Source of the DNA: Gillisia xinjiangensis | Lineage (GTDB): Bacteria; Bacteroidota; Bacteroidia; Flavobacteriales; Flavobacteriaceae | Direction of reading: 5' to 3' | NCBI RefSeq assembly: GCF_046298265.1 | Contig: NZ_JBKAHK010000005.1 | Coordinates: forward strand, 248,001-312,000 | DNA: 64,000 nt | In this document: piece by piece, positions 8,332-17,721 of the stretch | Layout of the letters: each line of letters opens with the position of its first letter | How positions within the stretch are numbered: position 1 is the first letter of the stretch | Notes under the pieces: generated by a model | Told to the model about the DNA's origin: nothing | Seen by the model: the letters and a program-made list of their open reading frames with translations, nothing else | Database searches by the model: none | Program-made: the position numbers and the translations under genes

Positions 8332-9055
8332 TTTTCTTGTTTTATTACAGCTTTTACTGGCACACATCCTTACAGATTTTGTGCTCCAGCCATCCCGTTG
8401 GATTCAACATAAACAAAAACACCGTGGAAAGTCCCTTTATCTCGTCCTTCACGCTTTAATCGCCGGAATACTTACCTATTTGTTCCTGCAGGAATTAAAA
8501 TGGTGGTATGTAGCCTTATTTATAAGTATCACACACTACCTTATAGATCTATGGAAGGTGAACCTGGCAAATGATAATCTAAAATCCTTTTTACTGGATC
8601 AATTATTTCACCTAATCATTATTTTGGTAGCCTGGTTATATTTAATTCAGGGATTTGGAATGATATTTCCAGTGCTCAGTGGGATGATTAATTCCCCATT
8701 TTTTCTATTGATAATAGGAGCATATCTAATAGTGATATTCCCGGTTGGATTTTTAATAGGAAAAGCCACAAAACGCTGGCATACCCAGATTGAACCTTCC
8801 AATCAAAATAACAGCCTGGAAGCAGCAGGAAGATATATAGGGGTTTTTGAGCGCATCCTGGTACTTACTTTTATACTTACTAATAATTTTTCAGCAATAG
8901 GATTTCTTATCGCCGCAAAATCTATCTTAAGATTCAGTGATAAATCTGAAACCGGGGCCCGAAAACAAACCGAATATGTGCTTATAGGAACACTTATGAG
9001 CTTTGCAATAACAATACTCCTGGGGTTTTTAGTACGCCATTTCATTTTCCAATAA
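8321..9055 (+). CDS. DUF3307 integral membrane protein
   Basis: The family signature is at the N-terminus (LLLAHILTDFVLQPSRW, residues 11-27), followed by about six to seven hydrophobic segments up to residue 244. The start ATG overlaps the end of the SatD-family gene, so the two are translated from one mRNA. The 3' end overlaps the convergent gene at 9029 by 27 bases. The function of DUF3307 proteins is unknown. Pairing with SatD suggests a membrane process under SatD control, but that is inference. Confidence 0.85.
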   Translation: MDTNFLVLLQLLLAHILTDFVLQPSRWIQHKQKHRGKSLYLVLHALIAGILTYLFLQELKWWYVALFISITHYLIDLWKVNLANDNLKSFLLDQLFHLIIILVAWLYLIQGFGMIFPVLSGMINSPFFLLIIGAYLIVIFPVGFLIGKATKRWHTQIEPSNQNNSLEAAGRYIGVFERILVLTFILTNNFSAIGFLIAAKSILRFSDKSETGARKQTEYVLIGTLMSFAITILLGFLVRHFIFQ

Positions 9056-9436
9056 CTGAATATTGCCGAACATTCGTTCTTTTACAATATTCATCATTCG
9101 TTTGTTCAATGCTGAAGAATTTTCAACATAAACAAGATATTCTTCAATAGAAAACTGACCAATGATGATTCCTTTCAGGCTATTCCTGAATTTTATATCC
9201 TTTTGAATCGCATTTTCCACAAACATCAATTTTTTCTCTATTGAAAATGCGTGAAATGCATTTTTATGTTTTTTGATATAATTTTTGAATACTTCTATCA
9301 AAAGATCATTTTGAAGTTTGGCAACAGGACGAAGCGTTTTGTTTTGAAATTGCTCATCCCTGCTCATATCTTCTGAAACTTTAGCCGAAGGAATTTCGGG
9401 TCTTAGGCAAACTAAATCTTTATCTCGCTGGTTCAT
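9029..9436 (-). CDS. Conserved flavobacterial protein (often mislabelled glyoxalase)
   Basis: A 135-aa soluble, mostly helical protein. The N-terminal LRPEIP is followed by KLQNDLLIEVFKNYIKKHKN, AIQKDIKFRNSLKGIIIGQF and NSSALNKRMMNIV, stretches strongly conserved in flavobacteria as I recall them. No metal-binding or VOC (glyoxalase) motif is visible, so that database name is probably wrong. It is convergent with and overlaps the DUF3307 gene by 27 bases. Function unknown. Confidence 0.7.
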   Translation of the reverse strand: MNQRDKDLVCLRPEIPSAKVSEDMSRDEQFQNKTLRPVAKLQNDLLIEVFKNYIKKHKNAFHAFSIEKKLMFVENAIQKDIKFRNSLKGIIIGQFSIEEYLVYVENSSALNKRMMNIVKERMFGNIQLLENEMAY

Positions 9437-9602
9437 AACGTTGGGTTTTCTTAAATTTAAGTAATAATTCAGTCGATAATTAAAAGTCAGCTCACAACTT
9501 TTAAACCAATTATAAACATTTTTTTATAGCGTTAAAGTCGTCTTAATCGCCCGATGCCTTTATACTTATCTTTTTATCTTACAGAAAAATAGCAATTAAA
9601 GT

Positions 9603-10955
9603 ATGATCATATCAAGAAACCCCTATACCGGTGAAGAAGTTGGACACCTTAAGGAATCGACTAAAACCGAAATAGATACAATCCTAGAGGAGGCCTCAAA
9701 AAGATTTAAAACCTGGAAAAAGACAGATTTTAAGCATCGTGCCGGGCTGATGAAAAATGCAGCTAAGGAATTGATTAGCAATAAACAGGAATATGCCGAA
9801 ACGATTACAAAAGAAATGGGAAAACCAATTTCCCAGGCTATTGCAGAGGTTGAAAAATGCGCATGGGTTTGTGAATATTATGCCGAAAATGCAGAGAAAC
9901 AGCTGACAGATGAAAGTGTGAAAACCGACGCACAAAAAAGCTATATTTCTTATGAACCTATTGGGGTTGTACTGGCGGTAATGCCCTGGAATTATCCTTT
10001 TTGGCAGGTATTCAGGTTTGCAGCCCCTGCACTAATGGCCGGAAATATTGGTGTTTTAAAACACGCCAGCAATGTGATGCAATCTGCAAACAACATTCAA
10101 AAAATTTTTGAAAAAGCCGGATTTCCAGAAGGATGTTTCCAGAATATTCCCGTGGGGAGTGATAAAGTGGAATCGATTATTCGCGATAAAAGGGTGAAGG
10201 CAGTAACGCTAACCGGAAGCAACGCGGCGGGTAGTGCAGTAGCATCGGTTGCTGGAGAAGAGATTAAGAAATCGGTTCTGGAATTGGGTGGAAGTAATGC
10301 GCTCGTTGTTTTTAAAGATGCAAATATTGAAGAAACGGTAAAAACCTGTATTCAGGCGCGTTTCCAAAATACAGGACAAAGTTGTATCGCCGGAAAACGG
10401 CTTATTCTGGACGAATCTATTGCCGATAAGTTTTTAGAACTATTTGTTCAACAGGCAGGAGAACTTAAAAGTGGCGATCCATTGGATGAAGCTACGTATA
10501 TAGGCGTGATGGCCCGGGAAGATCTGGCAAAAGATTTGGAAGATCAGGTTCAGCAATCGGTGAAAGCAGGAGCCAAAATTATTTTAGGAGGAAAGCGAAA
10601 GGGAGCTTACTTTGAACCCACCATCATTACAGGAGTTACACCAGATATGCCTGTTTTTAAAGAAGAGACTTTTGGTCCGGTAATATCGGTAACTACTTTT
10701 AACGATGAAAAGGAAGCCATTCAGCTGGTAAATACCTCCAGTTTTGGATTAGGCGTTTCTGTTTTTACTCAAGATATTGAACATGTGGAAGGTTTGATAC
10801 CGGAATTTGAAGACGGAGCGGTTTTTATAAACGAATTGGTAAAAAGTGATCCCAGGTTGCCCTTTGGAGGAACTAAAACGTCTGGATATGGTAGGGAACT
10901 TTCAATTCATGGAATTAGGGAATTTGTAAATATAAAAACGGTCTATTTCAAGTAA
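9603..10955 (+). CDS. NAD(P)-dependent aldehyde dehydrogenase, succinate-semialdehyde type
   Basis: Oxidises an aldehyde to its acid with NAD(P)+. Visible are the cofactor region VVLAVMPWNYPFWQVFRFAAP (about 118-138), the Rossmann turn LTGSNAAGSAVAS, the general-base Glu in LELGGSNALVV (about 226), and the catalytic Cys in NTGQSCIAGKR (about 261). The C-terminal SGYGRELSIHGIREFVN is typical of the GabD/YneI branch, which favours succinic semialdehyde. 450 aa is slightly short, as in YneI-type enzymes. It is a single gene with no GABA transaminase nearby, so the substrate is inferred. Confidence 0.9.
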   Translation: MIISRNPYTGEEVGHLKESTKTEIDTILEEASKRFKTWKKTDFKHRAGLMKNAAKELISNKQEYAETITKEMGKPISQAIAEVEKCAWVCEYYAENAEKQLTDESVKTDAQKSYISYEPIGVVLAVMPWNYPFWQVFRFAAPALMAGNIGVLKHASNVMQSANNIQKIFEKAGFPEGCFQNIPVGSDKVESIIRDKRVKAVTLTGSNAAGSAVASVAGEEIKKSVLELGGSNALVVFKDANIEETVKTCIQARFQNTGQSCIAGKRLILDESIADKFLELFVQQAGELKSGDPLDEATYIGVMAREDLAKDLEDQVQQSVKAGAKIILGGKRKGAYFEPTIITGVTPDMPVFKEETFGPVISVTTFNDEKEAIQLVNTSSFGLGVSVFTQDIEHVEGLIPEFEDGAVFINELVKSDPRLPFGGTKTSGYGRELSIHGIREFVNIKTVYFK

Positions 10956-11110
10956 TATTTTGAAGTTCAAAAAGAAAAGGTCTATATTCAATTCTTTGAA
11001 GAAAGTTCATCGGTCAAATCAAAAAGAGAAATTTCAATAATTTCCGGCCAAATACTACGGGCGGGTGCTGGGGATTTAAATCTCCTGGTAGGATTAAAAT
11101 AATAAAATAA

Positions 11111-11524
11111 ATGAAAGATCAAAATATAGCAGTTACGGTAGATTCGGTCATTTTTAAGGAAGTTAAAAACGGATATGAATTATTATTGATTCGGCGGATA
11201 AACGAGCCTTTTAAAAACCAGTGGTCTCTTCCGGGAGGTTTTCTGGAATTGGACGAACCTTTAGAAACAGGAGCACTGCGTGAACTTAAGGAAGAAACTG
11301 GACTTAACATGGAAAAGCTTCAACAAGTTGGCGCTTTTGGGGCTTTGGGAAGAGATCCACGCGGAAGAACGATTTCAGTAGCTTTTGCCGGAAAAATAAA
11401 TAATTCCAGGGAAGTAAAAGGGGGTGATGATGCCAAAGACGCCGAGTGGTTCTCCTTAGATGATCTTCCTGAATTGGCCTTTGATCATTCCGAAATTATT
11501 AAGGCAGCAACAAATTTATTATAA
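11111..11524 (+). CDS. Nudix hydrolase
   Basis: A complete Nudix box is seen from about residue 44, with G, then E after five residues, then REL-K-EE-T-GL (the G-x5-E-x7-REU-x-EE-x-GU pattern). The family cleaves nucleoside diphosphates linked to another moiety. The VDSVIFKEVKNGYELLLIRR start and PFKNQWSLPGGF resemble the ADP-ribose-pyrophosphatase or NrtR-like branch, but there is no DNA-binding domain. 137 aa is a single-domain enzyme. Substrate not determinable. Confidence 0.9.
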   Translation: MKDQNIAVTVDSVIFKEVKNGYELLLIRRINEPFKNQWSLPGGFLELDEPLETGALRELKEETGLNMEKLQQVGAFGALGRDPRGRTISVAFAGKINNSREVKGGDDAKDAEWFSLDDLPELAFDHSEIIKAATNLL

Positions 11525-11919
11525 TTAAAAAGTAATGTCCGGTAAAGAGTCAAGATCGTTCCGTCTTTGGCGCAACTGCAAGAATCAAGATTTGATTTTA
11601 ATCCCTCATTGATGGTTTGATTACCAGAGGCTTGTCTCGAATTTTCAAAAGTATTTTTGAATTCATACCTCGTGGGCTTGCCCGAGGTTTTTGATATAAC
11701 TGATAAACATTTAGGTATGATTTCTATTTTTTCAGAACACTTTAGTTATTGGTATTATTGATAAATTCAGAAAGTAAGGGTGCTCTATTAAAAATTTCCC
11801 TGGAATGCCCAATGAGTGGTTTCAGTTTTCACAAAATTTTTTACCGGACAACATTGGATAATTAAATTCCAAACCCTGGTATTCATTGGATGTTTTAATC
11901 CACAAGATATCAAAGCCAA
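11525..11919. repeat. Gene-free, repeat-rich interval; possible IS/MITE remnant 11536-11850
   Basis: No coding frame is convincing. An 11-bp perfect inverted repeat (TGTCCGGTAAA at 11536-11546, reverse complement at 11840-11850) bounds a 315-base stretch. Its left 55 bases (11536-11590) recur in inverse orientation at 28197-28251 with about 47 of 55 identities. Inside are a palindromic word CCCTCATTGA (11603) and a hairpin at 11668-11687 (CCTC-GT-GGGC / GCCC-GAGG). The layout suggests the ends of a decayed mobile element. No transposase is visible. Confidence 0.45.
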
Positions 11920-13011
11920 TCATTCCCCATTCTTTTTCTTTTCTTGCTGTTTTTCCCTTGCAACTTTTATTTGTTCATTTGCCTGTTCGATTTGATCCTG
12001 TGTTGCCGGATCAGGTCTTTGTTTTTCGGCTCTTTCAGGTTCCAGACTTAAGATGATTTCTACAGGAAAATGATCGGAGCCTATATCGTTTCCTAAACTA
12101 AATTTTTTAACTCTAAACTCTTCGGTGACAAAAAAATGATCCAATGGCCAGCGCATTAAAAAACTGGTAGCATCAAAGGAATTATAAAATCCGCGACCTA
12201 CCCGCGTGTCGAGTAATCCGCCAACATTCGAAAATAAAGAGGTAGTTCCGCTCCAGGCAACATCATTAAAATCTCCTGCTACAATTACCGGTAATTCAGA
12301 ATCCATTGCCATTTTTGCAATTAGCATCATTTCTGCATCCCTATCTGAAGAAGAGGGATTGTGCTGTGGCATAGGCGGTGTAGGGTGTATTGCGTGAAAT
12401 TTCACCAAATCTCCCGATCTCAATCTTAGCACAGTATGTATGGATGGGATACTATCGTCTACGAGATATCTTATTTGTGGATCCAGCATTTCCAGTTTGG
12501 AATACAATAACATTCCATAGGTATTATCAAGTGGGACTTCTACTTTATATGGATAATCAGACACTGCTTGTGAGAGGTTGTCCCTCCATTTTAGGTCTGT
12601 TTCGGTAAATAATAAAATATCCGGATTCTTTTGTTCAATTTCCTTAATCAGTAGGTTTGGATCTGTATTTTTTTGAAGGACATTGGCAGCATAAAAATGT
12701 ATTAAATTATTTTCAGATTGGCCTGAAGAGGCTTCCCCGACTAAATAATTTTTATGTGGTAAATAAGGGTAGATCCCTACCAGCTGATAAATAAAACAGG
12801 TTAAAAGAACTCCTATGAAAATGTAATCCTTTTTACTTTTTATATCGAATCTTATAAAATAGGCAGCAAGCGCGGCGAGTGTAAGCAAGGTTAACTGAAT
12901 ATGGAAATAATCATAAATACGTATCCACCAGAAATCGGCCGCAAATAACGGAACCAGGGTGGCAACTACCGCAATAATACCAAATATTTGTAAAAAGGTT
13001 TTAAGTTTCAT
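11920..13011 (-). CDS. Membrane-anchored endonuclease/exonuclease/phosphatase (EEP) family protein
   Basis: Three N-terminal hydrophobic segments (residues 1-90) are followed by an EEP catalytic domain. Catalytic and metal motifs are DILLFTETDLKW (Glu), HAIHPTPPMPQHNP, VIVAGDFNDVAWSG, PLDHFFVTEEF and SDHFPVEIIL. The last 35 residues are highly charged (AREKQQEKKKNGE). The domain probably lies outside the cytoplasmic membrane, as in other EEP proteins of this build. Substrate unknown (nucleic acid, phospholipid or phosphoinositide in the superfamily). 363 aa; ATG start. Confidence 0.85.
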   Translation of the reverse strand: MKLKTFLQIFGIIAVVATLVPLFAADFWWIRIYDYFHIQLTLLTLAALAAYFIRFDIKSKKDYIFIGVLLTCFIYQLVGIYPYLPHKNYLVGEASSGQSENNLIHFYAANVLQKNTDPNLLIKEIEQKNPDILLFTETDLKWRDNLSQAVSDYPYKVEVPLDNTYGMLLYSKLEMLDPQIRYLVDDSIPSIHTVLRLRSGDLVKFHAIHPTPPMPQHNPSSSDRDAEMMLIAKMAMDSELPVIVAGDFNDVAWSGTTSLFSNVGGLLDTRVGRGFYNSFDATSFLMRWPLDHFFVTEEFRVKKFSLGNDIGSDHFPVEIILSLEPERAEKQRPDPATQDQIEQANEQIKVAREKQQEKKKNGE

Positions 13012-13120
13012 AAAGCTTCAAATAAAATTCAAACAGCAAGTTTTTGGTTAAAATTTAAAACCACAAACATACTTTTAATTTTTGAAAATCTATTTCTTTA
13101 AAAATCTTTGTGAGGCTGAT

Positions 13121-14410
13121 TTAGTTTTCCTGAAATTCTGAAGCCAGATAATTTCTAAGATCATCACCAGATGGAGCTTCAAATAATTGAAGATTAAAAT
13201 AGGGCACGGCAGAAATTATATGATCAAAAATATCGGCGCTTATATACTCAAAATTTTCCCATCGCTTATCCCTGCTAAAGCATAAGATTTCAAGAGGAAT
13301 TCCCTGCGGGGTAGGCGCCTGGTGGCGAACAATAATATACATTTCCTTGTGCACGGCAGAATGTTCGTGTAAATAACTATCTATATATTTTCTGAAAACC
13401 CCTAAATTTGTTTGATTCCTTCCATTTATAGGCAGGGTTTTATCAACGTTGTTATTTTTATTATAACCATCAATCTCCTTTTGGCGGTGGTTGAGATAAG
13501 GGGCAATTAAACTTATTTTTTTTAATCCTTCCAATTCATCTGTATTCAGGAATTTAACTGAATTTTGTTTGATGAATATAGCACGTTTAATCCTTCTTCC
13601 CGGAGATTCCTGCATACCTCTCCAGTTTTGAAATGAATCTGAAATAAGGCTGTAGGTAGGAATGTTGGTGTACGTATTATCAAAGTTTTGAACCTTTACG
13701 GTAGCAAGATTAATTTCGGTTACTGTACCATCTGCTCCAAATTTGCTGAAGGTTATCCAGTCTCCAATTCTCACAATGTCATTTACTGAAACCTGAATGG
13801 AAGCCACAAAACCTAAAATGGTATCCTTAAAAATCAACAATAAAATAGCCGAAGCAGCACCCAAAGATATTGCGAAGCTAATAACCGATTTCCCTGTCAT
13901 TTCAGAAAAAATAAACATCAAGCCAATCACCCAAATAATAATCATAAGTACCTGGATATAGCTGTCAATTGGCTTATCGTGAAATTCTTCCCGGGTTTTC
14001 AGGTAATTTTTTGTTGTGCGTAATAAACTTCTAAAAATCCAAACTATGAGAATAATAACATAGATATTAAGGACAAAGAGAACTACTTTCAAAGAGTATA
14101 GATGATCCACAAGGATATATGGAGCGGTATAATAAACAAGTACTATTGGAACAATTTGCGCTATATACCTCGGAAAATTACTTTTGATCAAAAAATCATC
14201 AAATGTGGTCTTTGTCCTGTTGGTAAAGGCTTTAAAACTTTCAATTACAAACCTCCTAAGTACATAGTTGATTAGGTAAATAAGCAGGACCAATAAAGCG
14301 ATATTGATGAACAGGTTAAGATAACTTGCCATTACCGGGTCCATACCAATCTGGAGGAAATAATTCTCCAATAAACAACTGATATCCTTGAAATCCATAA
14401 ATTCTTTCAT
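13121..14410 (-). CDS. Mechanosensitive ion channel, MscS family
   Basis: Inner-membrane channel that opens under membrane tension. Four to five hydrophobic segments lie in residues 20-190. The pore-lining helix and the beta domain follow in the stretch FAISLGAASAILLLIFKDTI and VNDIVRIGDWITFSKFGADG, hallmark MscS sequence. The C-terminal alpha/beta region runs to residue 429, longer than E. coli MscS (286 aa). The gene for a DUF3817 protein ends one base upstream, so the two form an operon. A second MscS-type gene lies at 57227-58111. Confidence 0.9.
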   Translation of the reverse strand: MKEFMDFKDISCLLENYFLQIGMDPVMASYLNLFINIALLVLLIYLINYVLRRFVIESFKAFTNRTKTTFDDFLIKSNFPRYIAQIVPIVLVYYTAPYILVDHLYSLKVVLFVLNIYVIILIVWIFRSLLRTTKNYLKTREEFHDKPIDSYIQVLMIIIWVIGLMFIFSEMTGKSVISFAISLGAASAILLLIFKDTILGFVASIQVSVNDIVRIGDWITFSKFGADGTVTEINLATVKVQNFDNTYTNIPTYSLISDSFQNWRGMQESPGRRIKRAIFIKQNSVKFLNTDELEGLKKISLIAPYLNHRQKEIDGYNKNNNVDKTLPINGRNQTNLGVFRKYIDSYLHEHSAVHKEMYIIVRHQAPTPQGIPLEILCFSRDKRWENFEYISADIFDHIISAVPYFNLQLFEAPSGDDLRNYLASEFQEN

Positions 14411-14411
14411 G

Positions 14412-14696
14412 CTATAAATATTTCTTTTCTATGTAAAATGGCCCAAAAGGGATCACAGAGCATACAATGGCTACTAAAAGTGTTTGTGGTCTCCAGTTTA
14501 AAGGAGAATACATGAAAACAGCTCCTGCAATGTATGCAAGAAAAAGAACTCCGTGAGCCATTCCAACTATTTGGACCATCTGTGGTAAATCAAAAAAATA
14601 TTTTAAAGGCATGGCCAAAAATAAAAGCACAAGAAATGAGATCCCTTCCAGGATACTTATCCATCTAAATGTGCTAATTTTTGTCTTTAAACTCAT
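14412..14696 (-). CDS. DUF3817 small membrane protein
   Basis: A 94-aa protein with three hydrophobic segments. RWISILEGISFLVLLFLAMP and VGMAHGVLFLAYI fit the DUF3817 family (integral membrane, unknown function). The ATG at 14696 is preferred over an in-frame TTG at 14705. It sits one base upstream of the MscS gene and is probably cotranscribed with it. Confidence 0.8.
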   Translation of the reverse strand: MSLKTKISTFRWISILEGISFLVLLFLAMPLKYFFDLPQMVQIVGMAHGVLFLAYIAGAVFMYSPLNWRPQTLLVAIVCSVIPFGPFYIEKKYL

Positions 14697-14878
14697 AGTA
14701 TACAATTTTGTGCAAAGGTAAATTTTATACCGCGTGTTTTAAGTGAAATTCCAAATTTAAAATTAAAAGTTGTTTTGTGAAATAATGTTAAAAGATAGTA
14801 TTCTGGTGCCAATAGAGAAAAAAAATGTTCCCGGGTTTGGCATTTTTCCTAATTTGCACGTAAATAGAAAATAAATTC

Positions 14879-15916
14879 ATGAAATCAAAAATATTAGTAA
14901 CCGGAGGACTTGGTTTTATTGGCTCTCATACTGTGGTAGCTTTACAGGAACAAGGCTATGAAGTAGTGATAATCGATAATTTATCAAATTCCTCACTGGA
15001 TGTACTTGCCGGAATTACGAAAATAACTCAAATAACCCCCGAATTCGAGAATATGGATCTTAGGGATAAAGATGCTGTAGCCGGTTTTTTTGAGAAATAT
15101 CCGGATATAAATGGGGTGATCCATTTTGCAGCTTCAAAAGCAGTTGGGGAAAGTGTAGAAAATCCTTTGCTTTATTATGAAAATAATTTGTCCAGTTTAA
15201 TTTATATTCTGCAACATTTAAGTCAAAAGGAACAGGCAAGCTTTATATTCAGTTCGTCCTGTACAGTATATGGCCAGGCAGATACTTTACCAATAAAGGA
15301 AAATGCACCAATTAAAAAAGCGATGTCGCCTTACGGAAACACCAAACAAATAGGAGAGGAAATTATTGAAGATACCTGTAAGGTTCATCCTGCGTTCAAA
15401 GCGATCTCCTTAAGATATTTCAATCCCATTGGTGCGCATCCTTCAGCAGAAATAGGGGAATTACCAATAGGAACTCCTCAAAATCTTGTTCCCTTTATCA
15501 CCCAAACGGCTATTGGCAAAAGGGAACAACTTTCGGTTTTTGGTGATGATTACCCAACCAAGGACGGAACCTGTATTCGGGATTATATTCACGTGATGGA
15601 TCTTGCAAAGGCTCATGTGGTTGCCTTAAAACGATTGCTCGATAATTCTTCTGAAAAAAATTATGATGTTTTTAATTTAGGGACCGGAAACGGAAATACA
15701 GTACTTGAAGTAATAGAATCTTTTCAGAAATCTACTGGTAAGAAACTAGCCTACAAAATCGCCGACAGGAGGGAAGGAGATGTTATAGCCGCCTATGCCG
15801 ATACGAATAAAGCAAATTCAGTTCTTAACTGGAAAGCAGTGCATAGCCTGGATGAAGCCCTAAAAAGTGCATGGAAATGGGAGGAAAAGGTAATGAAAAT
15901 TGAAAAGAAGCATTAG
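14879..15916 (+). CDS. galE: UDP-glucose 4-epimerase
   Basis: Interconverts UDP-glucose and UDP-galactose through an NAD+-bound 4-keto intermediate. The N-terminal Rossmann motif GGLGFIGSH (residues 9-17) is followed by DNLSNSS, the catalytic Tyr-x3-Lys in SPYGNTK (about 150), and RYFNPIGAHPSAEIGE and GTCIRDYIHVMDLA, typical of GalE. 345 aa is standard. It is monocistronic and ends in a shared bidirectional hairpin at 15951. Confidence 0.95.
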   Translation: MKSKILVTGGLGFIGSHTVVALQEQGYEVVIIDNLSNSSLDVLAGITKITQITPEFENMDLRDKDAVAGFFEKYPDINGVIHFAASKAVGESVENPLLYYENNLSSLIYILQHLSQKEQASFIFSSSCTVYGQADTLPIKENAPIKKAMSPYGNTKQIGEEIIEDTCKVHPAFKAISLRYFNPIGAHPSAEIGELPIGTPQNLVPFITQTAIGKREQLSVFGDDYPTKDGTCIRDYIHVMDLAKAHVVALKRLLDNSSEKNYDVFNLGTGNGNTVLEVIESFQKSTGKKLAYKIADRREGDVIAAYADTNKANSVLNWKAVHSLDEALKSAWKWEEKVMKIEKKH

Positions 15917-15950
15917 AACCAGCTTCTGGTAAATAAAATATTATAAAATA

Positions 15951-15985
15951 ATAAGAAGGCCTGAAATTAATTCCAGGCCTCTTAT
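15951..15985. terminator. Bidirectional terminator between galE and the Pmp3-like gene
   Basis: Stem ATAAG-A-AGGCCTG pairs with CAGGCCT-CTTAT (one bulge) around a 10-base loop, with A/T-rich flanks on both sides. It serves the convergent genes ending at 15916 and 15989. Confidence 0.8.
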
Positions 15986-15988
15986 ATT

Positions 15989-16147
15989 TTATTTTGTGCC
16001 ATTAACTATAAACGCATGAATCATTCCCGGAATCCAGCCTAAAAGGGTTAGTAAAATGCTAATCAAAAAAGTTCCTCCCAATCCGTGTTTTAAAAAAACA
16101 GCAAGAGGAGGTAATAAAATGTTTAAAATGATTGTTAGTACAGACAT
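15989..16147 (-). CDS. YqaE/Pmp3 family small membrane protein
   Basis: From the ATG at 16147 the product is 52 aa, exactly the usual Pmp3 length, with two hydrophobic segments and the signature ILLPPLAVFLKHGLGGTF. Pmp3 homologues are stress-linked small membrane proteins affecting membrane potential in yeast; the bacterial role is unclear. The frame extends upstream to another ATG at 16234 (81 aa, extra hydrophobic segment), but that extension is not expected in the family. Confidence 0.8.
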   Translation of the reverse strand: MSVLTIILNILLPPLAVFLKHGLGGTFLISILLTLLGWIPGMIHAFIVNGTK

Positions 16148-16266
16148 AAATATTTTTTTGGTGAGCACAAATGTAGCCAACAACAAGAGGAGCAGGAAAG
16201 TTAGGCGCCTTGTTTGGCTAATTTTTAACTTCATTTTATAATTTCAGGGAACCAATCTTAAAAAAG

Positions 16267-16274
16267 TATCTTTG
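16267..16274 (+). promoter_or_regulatory. Bacteroidota -7 box upstream of DEAD-box helicase gene
   Basis: TATCTTTG followed by C matches the flavobacterial TAnnTTTG box and lies 19 bases before the ATG at 16294. The -33 element is not clear. Confidence 0.5.
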
Positions 16275-16293
16275 CGTCTTTAAAATAAAAAAA

Positions 16294-17403
16294 ATGGGAT
16301 TTACAGAATTAGGAGTTTCAATAGAAATTGAAAAGGGATTAAATGAAATGGGGATTTATACTCCTACTAAAATCCAAACGGAGGCCATACCTGTTTTGTC
16401 CACTCAAAATTTTGATTTTATAGGACAAGCACAAACCGGTACCGGGAAAACTGCCGCCTTTGGTTTACCGTTGCTTAGCAAAGTTGATACAAATAAAGAT
16501 TATATCCAGGCTCTTATTCTTGCTCCTACAAGGGAACTTGGACAACAAATTGCCAAACAACTTTTTAAATTCACCAAGTATACGGAGCAGGTTTTTACGG
16601 AAGCTGTTTATGGTGGAGAAAAAATAGACATCCAAATCTCCAGGTTAAATCGTCCAACGCATATAGTCGTGGCAACCCCGGGAAGACTTATAGATCTTTT
16701 AAATAAAAAAGCGATCGATGTTTCAAAAATAAGTACCCTTGTGCTGGATGAAGCCGATGAAATGTTGAGTATGGGTTTTAAGGAGGAACTCACAACCATC
16801 CTTAAGCATACAAAAGGAGACCGCAATATCTGGTTGTTTTCGGCTACCATGCCTTCCGGGTTAAATGAGATCATCAATAATTTCGTCGCCAAAAATGCCA
16901 TCAGGGTTTCAGTTGATAAATCTGAAACTGTAAATTCCGGAATCGAACATCACTATGTTACCGGGGACGATAACAATAAACTGGATACTCTTTCATTATT
17001 CCTAAAATCCCAGGGTAAAAACCGCGGTATAATCTTTACCAAAACCAAGGCTGCTGCAAAACTGCTGTCAAAACAACTGGAGGCTAAGAATTATGAAGTT
17101 GGACTTCTGGAAGGTGACATGCACCAAAAAGACAGGGATAAGGTGATGAGAGCATTCAGGAAAGAGACGCTCCGGCTTTTGGTTTCTACCGATGTTGCAG
17201 CACGTGGAATTGATGTGGATAATCTTGCTTTTGTGGTGCATTACCAGTTGCCGGATCAAACCGAATACTATACACACCGAAGCGGAAGGACTGCCAGAGC
17301 CGGTAAAACAGGTATTTCCCTTGTTTTAATAAATAGCAAAGAAGTTCGAAAAATCTATGAACTTGAGAAAGAACTGGGAATTAAATTTGTGAAGGTCCGT
17401 TAA
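16294..17403 (+). CDS. DEAD-box ATP-dependent RNA helicase (core only)
   Basis: Unwinds or remodels RNA duplexes using ATP. All core motifs are present: Q motif TPTKIQTEAIP, motif I AQTGTGKT, Ia PTRELGQQ, Ib TPGR, II DEAD, III SAT, IV/V GIIFTKT and DVAARGIDV, VI HRSGRTARAG. At 369 aa it is the bare two-RecA-domain core, with no C-terminal basic or RbpA-type extension. It resembles RhlE/CshA-type helicases for ribosome assembly or RNA decay. Single gene with its own -7 box. Confidence 0.92.
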   Translation: MGFTELGVSIEIEKGLNEMGIYTPTKIQTEAIPVLSTQNFDFIGQAQTGTGKTAAFGLPLLSKVDTNKDYIQALILAPTRELGQQIAKQLFKFTKYTEQVFTEAVYGGEKIDIQISRLNRPTHIVVATPGRLIDLLNKKAIDVSKISTLVLDEADEMLSMGFKEELTTILKHTKGDRNIWLFSATMPSGLNEIINNFVAKNAIRVSVDKSETVNSGIEHHYVTGDDNNKLDTLSLFLKSQGKNRGIIFTKTKAAAKLLSKQLEAKNYEVGLLEGDMHQKDRDKVMRAFRKETLRLLVSTDVAARGIDVDNLAFVVHYQLPDQTEYYTHRSGRTARAGKTGISLVLINSKEVRKIYELEKELGIKFVKVR

Positions 17404-17721
17404 ATAAATTGTTGAAAGTTCCGTACCGGGCAATCGAAAAATTCAATTTATTGGGTGATTTCGGTCATCCATAAGTTTATTCTCAAACTAAGAAATAAGC
17501 TGACCGAAAAACAGGTTTAGGTGAAACCTATTGCTTTTAGCAATTGTGCTCATTTTTGTACTTTTATTATACGATCGCTTACGAACATTTATTCTGACTT
17601 CGCTTTTATTGGCAACAATAATTGTGATCTAATAATAGATCTGTTAAATTATTAATAATCTTTTGTTTGTGCAGTATGGGAAGAGTAATTTCGTCCTAGC
17701 TAATCAATTAAAACTATCATT
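17404..17721. other. Intergenic region with weak hairpins and a putative promoter
   Basis: No coding frame is convincing. Short inverted repeats (TTTCGGTCA and TGACCGAAA near 17459-17509) could end the helicase transcript. TTTG at 17666-17669 and TAATTTCG at 17686-17693 (one mismatch to TAnnTTTG, 16-base spacer) may be the promoter of the small gene at 17722. Confidence 0.4.

Noticed and set aside
16056..16241. 61-aa plus-strand ORF
   Set aside because: Antisense to the Pmp3-like gene, which matches its family over the full 52 aa.
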